From: Bacillota bacterium
GTDB taxonomy: Bacteria; Bacillota; Clostridia; Christensenellales; Aristaeellaceae
DNA length: 13,063 nt
Reading direction: 5' to 3'
Assembly (NCBI GenBank): GCA_023391725.1
Contig: JAEWAH010000337.1
Location: 1 to 13,063 of the forward strand
A program made the translations under genes and the position numbers. Shown here in pieces: positions 1 through 6,247 of the stretch (positions are counted from its first letter, which is position 1; the number at the start of each line of letters is the position of its first letter). Under the pieces are notes generated by a model. The model worked only from the letters and a program-made list of their open reading frames with translations, had not been told where the DNA came from and made no database searches.

Positions 1-25
1 GCCGCCGCCCCCTCGTTTGTAATCG

Positions 26-50
26 GCCCGCCCGGCTCTGCCGGGCGGGC
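26..50. repeat. GC-rich perfect hairpin
   Basis: An 11-bp perfect inverted repeat (26-36 with 40-50) surrounds a 3-base loop, TCT. The stem is all G and C. Neither strand has a T-run after it, so it is not a textbook intrinsic terminator. It may belong to a gene left of the window or to the repeat-rich spacer that continues to 205. Confidence 0.55.
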
Positions 51-55
51 GGGGC

Positions 56-70
56 GCTTGCGAAGCAAGC
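56..70. repeat. Small hairpin GCTTGC-GAA-GCAAGC
   Basis: Six-base arms (56-61 and 65-70) flank a GAA loop. Only TTT follows on the plus strand, so terminator activity would be weak. It lies between the GC-rich hairpin at 26-50 and the compound inverted repeat at 79-154. Confidence 0.4.
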
Positions 71-78
71 TTTCCTTA

Positions 79-154
79 CACGGTTTCCCGGCCGTGAGCA
101 CCGCCTCGACCAAGCGAAGCGCAGGACCAGGCGAGAGCTCACAGGGAAACCGTG
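79..154. repeat. Compound inverted repeat, possible structured RNA or mobile repeat
   Basis: Three nested stems can be read directly. The outer stem is 11 bp (79-89 with 144-154). A 6-bp stem (94-99 with 137-142) follows after a GGCC/A internal loop. A 5-bp stem (102-106 with 129-133) caps it, and the apical region (107-128) can form a small GC-GAA-GC hairpin. No T-run follows on either strand and no coding gene overlaps it. The family is not recognised. It could be a dispersed palindromic element or a small structured RNA. Confidence 0.5.
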
Positions 155-205
155 CAAAATCGTGAAAAGCCGCACAAATGCGTGCATTTGATCGGCTTTT
201 CACGA
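155..205 (-). terminator. Probable rnj intrinsic terminator
   Basis: A 13-bp perfect outer stem (160-172 with 193-205) encloses an inner 7-bp stem (175-181 with 184-190). On the minus strand it is followed by ATTTTGC. It begins 13 bases beyond the rnj stop codon. A smaller hairpin, AACGCC-TTT-GGCGTT on the minus strand (206-220), overlaps the stop codon itself. The T-run is only four bases, so efficiency is uncertain. Confidence 0.6.
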
Positions 206-218
206 AACGCCAAAGGCG

Positions 219-1880
219 TTAAATTTCGACGATGATCGGCAGCACCATGGGGTTGCGCTTGATCTTTTCATAGATAAAGCGGTGCAGTTCATCTTTGATG
301 CGGTTCTTCATGGGCAGCCAGTCGCTGCCGTCGATCTTGCCATAGGAGACGATGATGCTGCGCACCAGGTCGCGTGTGGACTCGATGATATCCTCATTCT
401 CCCGGACATACACGAACCCGCGGCTGATGATATCCGGCCCGGACACAAGCGCGCCACGGTCACGGTCGATGGCCATGACGATGATGATCAGCCCGTCCTC
501 GGACAAATGCTTGCGGTCGCGGAGCACCACATTGCCCACATCACCGATGCCCAGGCCGTCAACCAACACGCCGCCGGTAGGCACCGTATCGGCAATGGCC
601 AGGGAGCTTTCGTTCATTTCGATGACCTGGCCCATCTCCGGAATCACGATGTTCTTGCTGCTCATGCCCAGGGACTCGGCCAGCTCCGCGTGCTGCCAGA
701 GCATGCGGTATTCGCCGTGGATGGGAATGAAGTACTGGGGTTTGGTCAGTACGTGCAGAAGCTTTAATTCCTCCTGGCAGGCGTGGCCGGAAACGTGCAC
801 CGCCTCCAGGGCGGAATAGATGACCTCGGCGCCGCAGCGGTAGAGCTGATTGATCACCCGGGCCACGCTTTTTTCGTTGCCGGGGATGGGCGTGGCGGAG
901 ACGATGACCATATCGCTGGGACGGATTTGAAGCTTGCGGTGCTCGTTGAAGGCCATGCGGGTGAGCCCGCTCATGGCCTCGCCCTGGCTGCCGGTGGTGA
1001 TGACCAGCAATTCATCGTCCCGGTAGTTGTCGATGTCGTCCATCTCCACCAGGAACCCTTCGGGGATCATCATCTCACCGATGGACATAGCGACTCTGGT
1101 GACACTGATCATGCTGCGGCCCACAAAGCAGACCTTGCGGCCAAAGCGCACAGCGTTGTCGATCATCATCTGGATGCGGTGGATATTGCTGGCGAACATG
1201 GCCACGATGATGCGGCCCCGAGCCTTTTCGAACAACTTCAAAAATGTTTCTCCGACCTTGCGCTCGGACATGGTGTAGCCGGGCCGCTCCACGTTGGTGG
1301 ACTCGCAAAGGAGAGCCATCACGCCCCGCTCCCCCAGCTCCGCGAAGGAAGCCAGGTCGGTTACCTCCCCGTCGATGGGGGTAAAGTCGATCTTGAAGTC
1401 GCCGGAGACAACCACCGTGCCCGCGGGGCAGGTGATGGCCAGCGCCGTCGCCCCGGCGATGGAGTGGCTCACCTTGATGAAGCGCACCGAGAACTTGCCC
1501 AATTGGATCTCATCCCTGGGCTGCACCACGTTCATCTGCACGTTGGGCACCCGGTGCTCTTTGAGCTTTAGGTCCACCAGCGCCAAGGTCAGCCTTGTGC
1601 CGTACAGGGGAGCGGGCACCTGCTTCAGAACATACGGCACAGCGCCGATATGATCCTCATGCCCATGGGTAAAAACATACCCCCGCACATTCTCCTTCTT
1701 GCCGACCAGATAGCTTACATCCGGTATCACCAGGTCGATGCCAAGCATATCTTCCTTGGGGAACATGGACCCGCAGTCCACGACGATGATGTCGTCTTCG
1801 TATTCATAAGCGGTGATGTTCTTGCCGATGCCGTCCACACCGCCCAGCGGAATGATCCTAAGTTTGCTTTTAGATGCCAC
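219..1880 (-). CDS. rnj: Ribonuclease J
   Basis: A metallo-beta-lactamase/beta-CASP ribonuclease, 553 aa from the chosen start, close to Bacillus subtilis RnjA. This family combines 5'-3' exonuclease and endonuclease activity in mRNA decay and RNA maturation in the cytoplasm. The zinc motif HGHEDH is at residues 72-77. VSHSIAG, GDFKID, the beta-CASP region with ATPIPGNE and HVSGHA, and the C-terminal PIHGEYR motif follow in the expected order. An in-frame TTG at 1904 would add eight residues. However, AGGAGG at 1892-1887 sits 6 bases before the GTG at 1880, so GTG is the start, and the extra residues would be encoded by the ribosome binding site itself. The gene is alone between a terminator upstream (2155-2207) and a hairpin array downstream. 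RnjA versus RnjB cannot be assigned from one copy. Confidence 0.95.
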   Translation of the reverse strand: MASKSKLRIIPLGGVDGIGKNITAYEYEDDIIVVDCGSMFPKEDMLGIDLVIPDVSYLVGKKENVRGYVFTHGHEDHIGAVPYVLKQVPAPLYGTRLTLALVDLKLKEHRVPNVQMNVVQPRDEIQLGKFSVRFIKVSHSIAGATALAITCPAGTVVVSGDFKIDFTPIDGEVTDLASFAELGERGVMALLCESTNVERPGYTMSERKVGETFLKLFEKARGRIIVAMFASNIHRIQMMIDNAVRFGRKVCFVGRSMISVTRVAMSIGEMMIPEGFLVEMDDIDNYRDDELLVITTGSQGEAMSGLTRMAFNEHRKLQIRPSDMVIVSATPIPGNEKSVARVINQLYRCGAEVIYSALEAVHVSGHACQEELKLLHVLTKPQYFIPIHGEYRMLWQHAELAESLGMSSKNIVIPEMGQVIEMNESSLAIADTVPTGGVLVDGLGIGDVGNVVLRDRKHLSEDGLIIIVMAIDRDRGALVSGPDIISRGFVYVRENEDIIESTRDLVRSIIVSYGKIDGSDWLPMKNRIKDELHRFIYEKIKRNPMVLPIIVEI

Positions 1881-1892
1881 AAGAAACCTCCT
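1881..1892 (-). promoter_or_regulatory. Ribosome binding site fixing the rnj GTG start
   Basis: The minus strand reads AGGAGG (1892-1887), then six bases, then GTG at 1880-1878. This strong site decides for GTG over the upstream in-frame TTG at 1904. Confidence 0.8.
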
Positions 1893-2117
1893 TTCCGGTT
1901 TCAAACATTCTCAATTCAATTTTATTGCCCTGGGAAAAAGCATGCAAAAACGCGCGCCAGCGTCCCTGCACGGCGGCCAGTCTCTACTGGATCCCTATTT
2001 ACCGTTTTCCTATGTTTATTTAACGGAGATATTCCTCTTCCCCAAGGGAAAAGCGAACGCTCCGTATCATCCTTACATACGTTTGCCTTTGAAGGGCAAC
2101 AACGGCTCCCATGCATT
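1893..2117 (-). other. Long 5' leader of rnj
   Basis: If transcription starts just after the TATAAT at 2129-2124, the rnj mRNA has an untranslated leader of about 235 nt. On the minus strand it contains a CCAGT-AGAG-ACTGG hairpin near 1977-1990. It also has a GC-rich segment (about 1945-1978) ending in a T5 run, which could act as an attenuator. I recognise no known riboswitch or T-box motif. A possible 64-codon reading frame here has no ribosome binding site and is not called. Confidence 0.4.
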
Positions 2118-2123
2118 CACGTC

Positions 2124-2152
2124 ATTATATCACAATCAGATGCCTCTTGCTA
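2124..2152 (-). promoter_or_regulatory. Sigma-A promoter (extended -10) for rnj
   Basis: A perfect -10 TATAAT (2129-2124) is preceded by TGA, giving an extended -10. The -35 is weak, TAGCAA (2152-2147), at 17-base spacing. It sits directly downstream of the terminator that ends the rseC transcript, which fits an independent rnj transcript. Confidence 0.65.
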
Positions 2153-2154
2153 GT

Positions 2155-2207
2155 AAAAATCCATCGAAACACACGCTGCCGGGCAGCGAAATTTCGATGG
2201 ATTTTTT
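2155..2207. terminator. Intrinsic terminator after the RseC-family gene, possibly bidirectional
   Basis: A 15-bp perfect stem (2155-2169 with 2192-2206) encloses an inner CGCTG/CAGCG hairpin (2174-2188). The minus strand ends in a T5 run and the plus strand in T6, so it could work both ways. It lies about 75 bases beyond the rseC stop and just before the rnj promoter. Confidence 0.8.
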
Positions 2208-2283
2208 GGATGAATCGCAAAATATTCCTTCACTTTCCCATCTTTCGCCTGATAACTTTAAGCTGTGCTTGTCCAAAACAGCG

Positions 2284-2697
2284 TCAGGCTTTTCCGGAAT
2301 CCTGCCTGCTTTTTTCCACGGCCACAAGCTGAGGCTGCCATTTATTGTCCCCGCGCCGATGCCTATCGCCAAGGCTCAGCACAAGGAAGCTGAGACAAAG
2401 GCCCACGGCGGCCCCGATCAGCGCCGGGACGTCTCCACCCAGCACCCAGCCCACGATAAGGCCCGCGAGCAGCCCGCCAAGCGGCAGCGCGTAGGCCAGG
2501 AGCGAAGCCCTGGCTACTTGTCCATCGGGCAGACGCACCACCACCCGGTCGCCCACTTCCGCTTTTCCCGGTATCATAACTTGCGCCTGATGCATCCTGC
2601 CTGAGCAGGCCCGGCAGCGCTCACAATCCGCCGGCCGCAAAAATCTCACCGTCAGGATGCCATCATTGACCTCAATGACTTCCCCTGTCTGATCCAT
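2284..2697 (-). CDS. RseC/SoxR-reducing system family membrane protein
   Basis: A 137-aa protein of the RseC/MucC family. In proteobacteria RseC modulates sigma-E and takes part in reducing SoxR; in Clostridia the role is undefined but presumed redox-linked. The N-terminal half matches the family layout: a small beta domain with a cysteine cluster CERCRAC (C25, C28, C31), then two hydrophobic segments at roughly 66-88 and 90-110 and a short basic tail. ATG at 2697 is chosen because GGAGAGAAGG lies about 10 bases upstream; an in-frame TTG at 2730 would add 11 residues overlapping that site. The gene is monocistronic, with its own promoter and terminator. No rnf or sigma-E/anti-sigma genes are adjacent, which is unlike the best-known contexts. 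Confidence 0.8.
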   Translation of the reverse strand: MDQTGEVIEVNDGILTVRFLRPADCERCRACSGRMHQAQVMIPGKAEVGDRVVVRLPDGQVARASLLAYALPLGGLLAGLIVGWVLGGDVPALIGAAVGLCLSFLVLSLGDRHRRGDNKWQPQLVAVEKSRQDSGKA

Positions 2698-2748
2698 ATT
2701 CCGTTTGCCTTCTCTCCGGCACGCTTCCAAAACAGCATGTCCGGAAAT

Positions 2749-2777
2749 ATCATACCATATACCAATATTTCGCGCAA
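2749..2777 (-). promoter_or_regulatory. Sigma-A promoter for the RseC-family gene
   Basis: The -35 TTGCGC (2777-2772), 17-base spacer and -10 TATGAT (2754-2749) are preceded by TGG, giving an extended -10. The predicted start near 2742 leaves a leader of about 45 nt. Confidence 0.6.
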
Positions 2778-2862
2778 TCGACGGTGACCTTGCTGCTATT
2801 TACCCAAGATTGCTAACAATGATGATTTTGCGATTAGTCGGGTTGTATAACCGTGGAATGAT

Positions 2863-2947
2863 CTGGATTGCTTTGGTCGCTGCGCTCCCTCGCAATGACG
2901 CGATAAATTGGTTTTTCGTCATTGCGAGCCGCAGCGAAGCAATCCAG
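2863..2947. repeat. Dispersed palindromic repeat, GTCATTGCGAG family (MITE-like)
   Basis: Two inverted arms, 2863-2900 and 2917-2947, begin and end with CTGGATTGCTT / AAGCAATCCAG and close on CTCGCAATGACG / CGTCATTGCGAG. They surround a 16-base AT-rich loop. The left arm carries two small insertions relative to the right. This consensus is a known, widely scattered palindromic repeat in many bacterial genomes, probably moved by a transposase in trans. There is no ORF in it and no clear target-site duplication in the flanks. It lies between the rseC promoter and the end of spoIIIAH. Confidence 0.8.
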
Positions 2948-2996
2948 GCTGCGCTATTACCCCACAAGCACCTGCGTACCGTATTACGCTTGACTA

Positions 2997-3098
2997 GCCC
3001 TCCGGGTGCGCACCGTCCTCTGTGGGTCCAGGGCCCGCTGGCACTGGTTACTTTAAGGGGATATGGGGAGTGCAGGCGGGAGTTAAAACCCGGAGGGC
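2997..3098. repeat. Structured intergenic element with 11-bp terminal inverted repeats
   Basis: Perfect 11-base arms GCCCTCCGGGT (2997-3007) and ACCCGGAGGGC (3088-3098) enclose a second stem. In that stem 3034-3045 pairs with 3069-3080, 12 positions with one G-T wobble and one mismatch. A 10-bp palindrome, GGTGCGCACC, starts at 3005. There is no convincing ORF and no T-run. The nested stems suggest either a small non-autonomous mobile element or an RNA. From memory it resembles repeats scattered in gut Clostridia genomes, which I cannot verify here. Confidence 0.5.
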
Positions 3099-3113
3099 GA
3101 ACGCAACGACCTA

Positions 3114-3202
3114 CACCTCATCTGGTGCTGGCGCGCCACCTTCCCCGCTAAAGCAGGGAAGGCTTTTGGTGGGTTGTTCCACCACAACTGAAATCAACAA
3201 CC
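3114..3202. repeat. Hairpin-rich repeat tail
   Basis: The segment contains the palindrome GGCGCGCC and a strong hairpin: CCTTCCC (3139-3145) with GGGAAGG (3156-3162), extended by an inner GC/GC pair. CTTTT follows the hairpin on the plus strand. Next are GGTGG/CCACC (3168-3172 with 3179-3183) and an alternative GGTTGTT/AACAACC pairing (3172-3178 with 3196-3202). The CACCTTCCC...GGGAAGGCTT motif is, as I recall, common in intergenic repeats of Clostridia. It may be one unit with the 2997-3098 element. No gene is visible. Confidence 0.45.
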
Positions 3203-3211
3203 AAAATACAG

Positions 3212-3241
3212 CTTGGCCGCAAGGCTAAACCATCGTTTAGC
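3212..3241 (-). terminator. Weak terminator-like hairpins after spoIIIAH
   Basis: Downstream of the spoIIIAH stop on the minus strand, GCTAAAC-GATG-GTTTAGC (3241-3224) is followed by a CTTG-CGGC-CAAG hairpin (3223-3212). Only TGTATTTT comes after, so this is a poor intrinsic terminator. It is the only candidate end for the operon before the repeat cluster. Confidence 0.3.
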
Positions 3242-3244
3242 GAA

Positions 3245-3775
3245 TTAAATCATATTCCCCGCCATGACGCGGATATTTTCCGGGGCTTCCCCGGAATGGG
3301 TGGCTGCCAGGGTGAGGATGGCAGTGGCCTCATCCTGAGTCAGTTCCTTTTTCTCCACCAGGATGGTGACGGCGCCCCGCTGCACCACCGCCACACACGG
3401 CGCAAAGCCTGCGCCGGTGAGCGCGCCCTCGATGGCCAGCTCGCTTTCGCTGCAGCGGACGACCTCTATCAATTCTCCCTGGGCCTGGTCCCGGGCAGAC
3501 TGATCGACCGCGGTATTGGCCGCCAGGGTTTGCAGTGCCGCTATATTCTGCTGGCGCGTCTGCTCCCGCTTTTGCTGGTAGGCAGCCAAAGGCGTCTTGG
3601 AAACCAGCGCGGTGGAAGCCGTATCTTCCCCCTGGGACTCTGTCCGGCTCACCGGCAGGTCCACCGTCCGGGTGGCCTCCATCTGATACTGGTTCCACAT
3701 GTAGCTTCCCGCCAGCGTTAGAAGCAGTACGACCAGAAGGATCGTGCTCTTATGCTCCTTGAAAAGCTTAAACAT
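3245..3775 (-). CDS. spoIIIAH: Stage III sporulation protein AH
   Basis: A 176-aa mother-cell membrane protein, shorter than the B. subtilis protein (218 aa). SpoIIIAH crosses the outer forespore membrane, and its C-terminal YscJ/FliF-like domain binds SpoIIQ from the forespore to form the channel, or feeding tube, that keeps the forespore active. A single N-terminal membrane segment is seen (roughly residues 11-28). A low-complexity charged and Gln/Ala-rich linker (about 50-105) follows, then a compact C-terminal domain with ELIEVVRCSESELAIEG and TILVEKKELTQDEATAIL. Start is ATG 3775 with GGAGGGGAG close upstream, 12 bases after the spoIIIAG stop. It is the last gene of the operon. The forespore partner SpoIIQ is not in this window. 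Confidence 0.9.
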   Translation of the reverse strand: MFKLFKEHKSTILLVVLLLTLAGSYMWNQYQMEATRTVDLPVSRTESQGEDTASTALVSKTPLAAYQQKREQTRQQNIAALQTLAANTAVDQSARDQAQGELIEVVRCSESELAIEGALTGAGFAPCVAVVQRGAVTILVEKKELTQDEATAILTLAATHSGEAPENIRVMAGNMI

Positions 3776-3787
3776 AATCTCCCCTCC

Positions 3788-4183
3788 TTATTTTTGCAGT
3801 GTTTCCCCCATGGGGAACACCTCCACCGCATTTGGCGAAAGCCCCAGCAGCGTTTGCACCGCCCTTGAAAGCATCAGGCGCACCTCCACCTTGTTTGCGC
3901 CCTCCGCCACCACCACAGCCCCAACAGGGGCCTGATCTTTCTTTGTTTCTCCCCACAATTGCGTCGTTTCCGGCCCATAATAGAGGACTACCTCCACTTT
4001 TCCGCAACCTTCCATGACGGATAGCACCTGGGAGATCCGCTTTTCCGATGCGCTCTGGCTGCCGGAAAGGTCAAAATCTCCCAGAAGGAGCACGCCGGAC
4101 ACGCCTAAAAGCATCACCAGCAGAAGCCACTGGCCATGCTTTTTTTCCTTCCATTTGGCCCACATTTCCTTCAGGCTTTTCAC
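3788..4183 (-). CDS. spoIIIAG: Stage III sporulation protein AG, unusually short
   Basis: The gene position, the single N-terminal membrane segment (residues 19-35) and a ring-building-type domain identify this as SpoIIIAG. In B. subtilis SpoIIIAG forms a large ring between the forespore membranes. GTG at 4183 is chosen because GGAGGG lies 9 bases upstream and it overlaps the spoIIIAF stop as GTGA. A TTG eight codons upstream lacks such a site. The product is then only 131 aa against 229 in B. subtilis. The core strands SQVLSVMEGCGKVEVVLYYG and GAVVVAEGANKVEVRLMLSR are present, but the segment between them is about 20 residues. The long insertion that forms the beta-triangle in the B. subtilis ring therefore appears to be missing. 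Confidence 0.88.
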   Translation of the reverse strand: MKSLKEMWAKWKEKKHGQWLLLVMLLGVSGVLLLGDFDLSGSQSASEKRISQVLSVMEGCGKVEVVLYYGPETTQLWGETKKDQAPVGAVVVAEGANKVEVRLMLSRAVQTLLGLSPNAVEVFPMGETLQK

Positions 4184-4695
4184 TGCGGCGTTCCCTCCGC
4201 TCCCCAATGTACCAGGCTTTCCTCTATGGATAGTGCCTTGGCCACCTGCCCCATGACCGCATGATCCTCGCTGGAGGGCCCATTCACCCCGGCGAAGGCG
4301 GCCACCGTCCCCTCCACAGGAATCAAATAAATGGCAATGATCTCCCCGTTATAATTTAGCTCCGCCCGGGTTGTGATATCCTCCCGGCCTGCCCGGCGGG
4401 CCGCTTGGGCTGCCGCGCTTTCCACCTGCCGGCAAAGGCTGCTTAAAACTGTATCCCGGTAGCTTCCCGGATCCACAAAGCCGCGGAGTTCCGCCTGCTG
4501 CTGATAGCGCAGCGCGCCGCTCACGTCCGGCAAGGGGAGCTTTGCCATTTGCAGCATGGCGGTGAGCATAGTGAGCATCATCAAAAGCCCCATAACCATC
4601 CGCCCCGCCCGGCGGATACCCCCCTCCGGCAAAAGGTGCTCCGCCAGGGTGGTCAAAATCCCCAGCACCGCCATCTGCCGAAGAAATTCATTCAT
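4180..4695 (-). CDS. spoIIIAF: Stage III sporulation protein AF
   Basis: A 171-aa mother-cell membrane protein of the SpoIIIA complex (206 aa in B. subtilis). Two hydrophobic segments lie in the first 50 residues (near 5-20 and 33-50) and end in ...MLQMAKLPLP. A soluble domain follows, which in B. subtilis has the ring-building fold shared with SpoIIIAG and SpoIIIAH. It contains conserved-looking strands ITTRAELNYNGEIIAIYLIP. Start is ATG 4695, with AGGAGG overlapping the spoIIIAE stop codon (TAGGAGG). The stop overlaps the GTG start of spoIIIAG by four bases (GTGA), which suggests translational coupling. Confidence 0.92.
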   Translation of the reverse strand: MNEFLRQMAVLGILTTLAEHLLPEGGIRRAGRMVMGLLMMLTMLTAMLQMAKLPLPDVSGALRYQQQAELRGFVDPGSYRDTVLSSLCRQVESAAAQAARRAGREDITTRAELNYNGEIIAIYLIPVEGTVAAFAGVNGPSSEDHAVMGQVAKALSIEESLVHWGAEGTPQ

Positions 4696-4704
4696 GTCTT
4701 CCTC

Positions 4705-5844
4705 CTACCGTAACATCACCGTGAGGTTCCCTACTACAAGTAATTGGGCGATAAGCAGAAGAAACATGGCGCTGATGGAAAGCTGTATGATGAACAGGAG
4801 CATCAGTACGTTGGAAAAATCGTACAGGCAGCCCACGATGCGGCTTTCGGCCACGGGCTGCAATAAGGCCGCGCACAACCTGTAGATGAGCACCGCGCAC
4901 AGCGCCTGGACCATCGGGGTGATGCAGATGCCCGCCAGCACCATCAGCCCCGTGGTGCCCAGCGCGTTTTTGATGAGCAGCGAACAACCCACCAAGGTGT
5001 CCACGGTATCGGCAAACATTCCGCCCACGATGGGTACAAAGTTGTCGATGGCGTATTTGGCGGTACGGATGGAGACGCCGTCTACCGCCGCTGTGCCCAG
5101 GCCCTGCACCATCGTGACCCCAATGAATACCGTGAAGGACACGCCCAGCGTCCAGTTGGCCATCTGCCGAAAGAGCGAGGCCAGGCGGCTGACGTGCAGC
5201 TTGTCGCTCACATGGTCCAGGATAATGAGGACTGCAGCGCCCACGGCAAAGGGCATGGTCACGTTGCGTATCAACGAGGTCATTGTCCCGCTGGCCGCCA
5301 CCACCGCCGGCTGGAAGAAGGCGGCGCTGGCGGTGCCGCCCACCGCAGCCAGGAGTGTGAGCAGCAGTGGGAACAGCGATTGCATGGCCGCGGAGAGCCG
5401 GTCGATGGTCTGCTGGGCCAGGGCGATGTGCGAGGTTAAATCCTGCACCATGAAGATGGATATCAGCAAAAAGCAAGCGTACTGGCTGATCTCCGCCACC
5501 GAATCCTTGGCAAAAGCCCCCCGCATATGCATCAGGATCCCGCACAACACTGCCGGCACCAGCACCCGGGTGATGCGCCAGAGGCTGCCGGTGAGCGCCG
5601 ATAAAAGCCCATCGAACACAGACTGGAGGAGCTTCCCCACATCCCAGGTGATCTCGCCCCGGACCAGCTTCAAGGCGGTATCACGCACGTCGATATGATG
5701 GGCGCTCATGCTGTCTACCGCCTGCTGGAATTCCGACAAGGAAAGGGAATCCAGCACGCCCTTCAGGCTTTCGTCCATCCCCTCGCCCCGGGCTGTTGGC
5801 GTGAACAGGAGCAGGATAAGCAGCAGCCATACCCACTTTCTCAC
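4705..5844 (-). CDS. spoIIIAE: Stage III sporulation protein AE
   Basis: A 379-aa polytopic membrane protein, close to the 399 aa of B. subtilis and the largest member of the SpoIIIA complex. It is thought to form the membrane-embedded channel or export-gate part. An N-terminal signal-like segment (MRKWVWLLLILLLF, then PTARGEG) is followed by a soluble stretch to about residue 90 and several long hydrophobic helices through to the C-terminus (ending in a leucine-rich LLIAQLLVVGNL segment). The start is GTG 5844, sharing GTGA with the spoIIIAD stop. It sits between spoIIIAD and spoIIIAF in the canonical order. No frameshift is seen. Confidence 0.95.
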   Translation of the reverse strand: MRKWVWLLLILLLFTPTARGEGMDESLKGVLDSLSLSEFQQAVDSMSAHHIDVRDTALKLVRGEITWDVGKLLQSVFDGLLSALTGSLWRITRVLVPAVLCGILMHMRGAFAKDSVAEISQYACFLLISIFMVQDLTSHIALAQQTIDRLSAAMQSLFPLLLTLLAAVGGTASAAFFQPAVVAASGTMTSLIRNVTMPFAVGAAVLIILDHVSDKLHVSRLASLFRQMANWTLGVSFTVFIGVTMVQGLGTAAVDGVSIRTAKYAIDNFVPIVGGMFADTVDTLVGCSLLIKNALGTTGLMVLAGICITPMVQALCAVLIYRLCAALLQPVAESRIVGCLYDFSNVLMLLFIIQLSISAMFLLLIAQLLVVGNLTVMLR

Positions 5845-6227
5845 GGGACCACCCCCAGCACCAGCTCCACCAGCGACACGATGATGGGGGACGCCATGGC
5901 CAAAACCAGCACCTTACCGCACATCTCCACCTTAGCGGCCAGGCTCTCCTCCCCTGCGTCGCGGCAGGTCTGGGCGGCGAACTCCGCTACATAGGCCACG
6001 CCCACCACCTTTAGCAGCACCTTCAGGTATTCCTCCTGAAGGCCAGCCTTTTGGGTGAGCGTCTGCATCACGGCCACCACCGCCTGAAGGCGGCTCACCG
6101 CCAGGAAAAACAAAAGCGCGCCTGCCGCCATGGCAAGCAGAGAGGCCATTTCAGGTCTGGAGCCCCGAATCACCATGGCCATCAGGGCCGCCGCCACCCC
6201 AAGGCCGGCAATTTGAAGGATCTCCAT
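5841..6227 (-). CDS. spoIIIAD: Stage III sporulation protein AD
   Basis: A 128-aa membrane protein (133 aa in B. subtilis) of the SpoIIIAC/SpoIIIAD family. These small proteins are part of the inner platform of the SpoIIIA channel. Hydrophobic helices are visible near residues 4-20, 28-46 and the C-terminal VLVLAMASPIIVSLVELVLG. The family-typical segment VVGVAYVAEFAAQTCRDAGE lies near residues 73-92. Start is ATG 6227 with a GGGGG ribosome binding site; the gap from spoIIIAC is 20 bases. Its stop overlaps the GTG of spoIIIAE. Confidence 0.93.
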   Translation of the reverse strand: MEILQIAGLGVAAALMAMVIRGSRPEMASLLAMAAGALLFFLAVSRLQAVVAVMQTLTQKAGLQEEYLKVLLKVVGVAYVAEFAAQTCRDAGEESLAAKVEMCGKVLVLAMASPIIVSLVELVLGVVP

Positions 6228-6247
6228 AGCCGTGCCCCCGCTTCTCT

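Noticed and set aside
79..154. SRP RNA, RNase P RNA or a known riboswitch in the compound inverted repeat
   Set aside because: The stem order and loops do not show the conserved motifs of those RNAs that I can recall.
783..1571. Plus-strand 262-codon reading frame opposite rnj
   Set aside because: It is antisense to the well-supported RNase J gene, is rich in His, Asp and Gly as expected from a shadow frame, and has no ribosome binding site.
1922..2116. 64-codon reading frame inside the rnj leader
   Set aside because: There is no ribosome binding site, the ATG falls about at the predicted transcript start, and the Arg/Cys-rich composition resembles no known leader peptide.
2705..3151. 148-codon plus-strand frame through the repeat cluster
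   Set aside because: It reads straight through the palindromic repeat and other inverted repeats, lacks a ribosome binding site and shows no protein family features.
2863..3202. CRISPR array or transposase gene among the repeats
   Set aside because: The repeats are inverted, not regularly spaced direct repeats, and no transposase reading frame is present.
4886..5698. Plus-strand 270-codon frame opposite spoIIIAE
   Set aside because: It is a shadow of the conserved SpoIIIAE gene on the other strand, with low-complexity composition and no family features.
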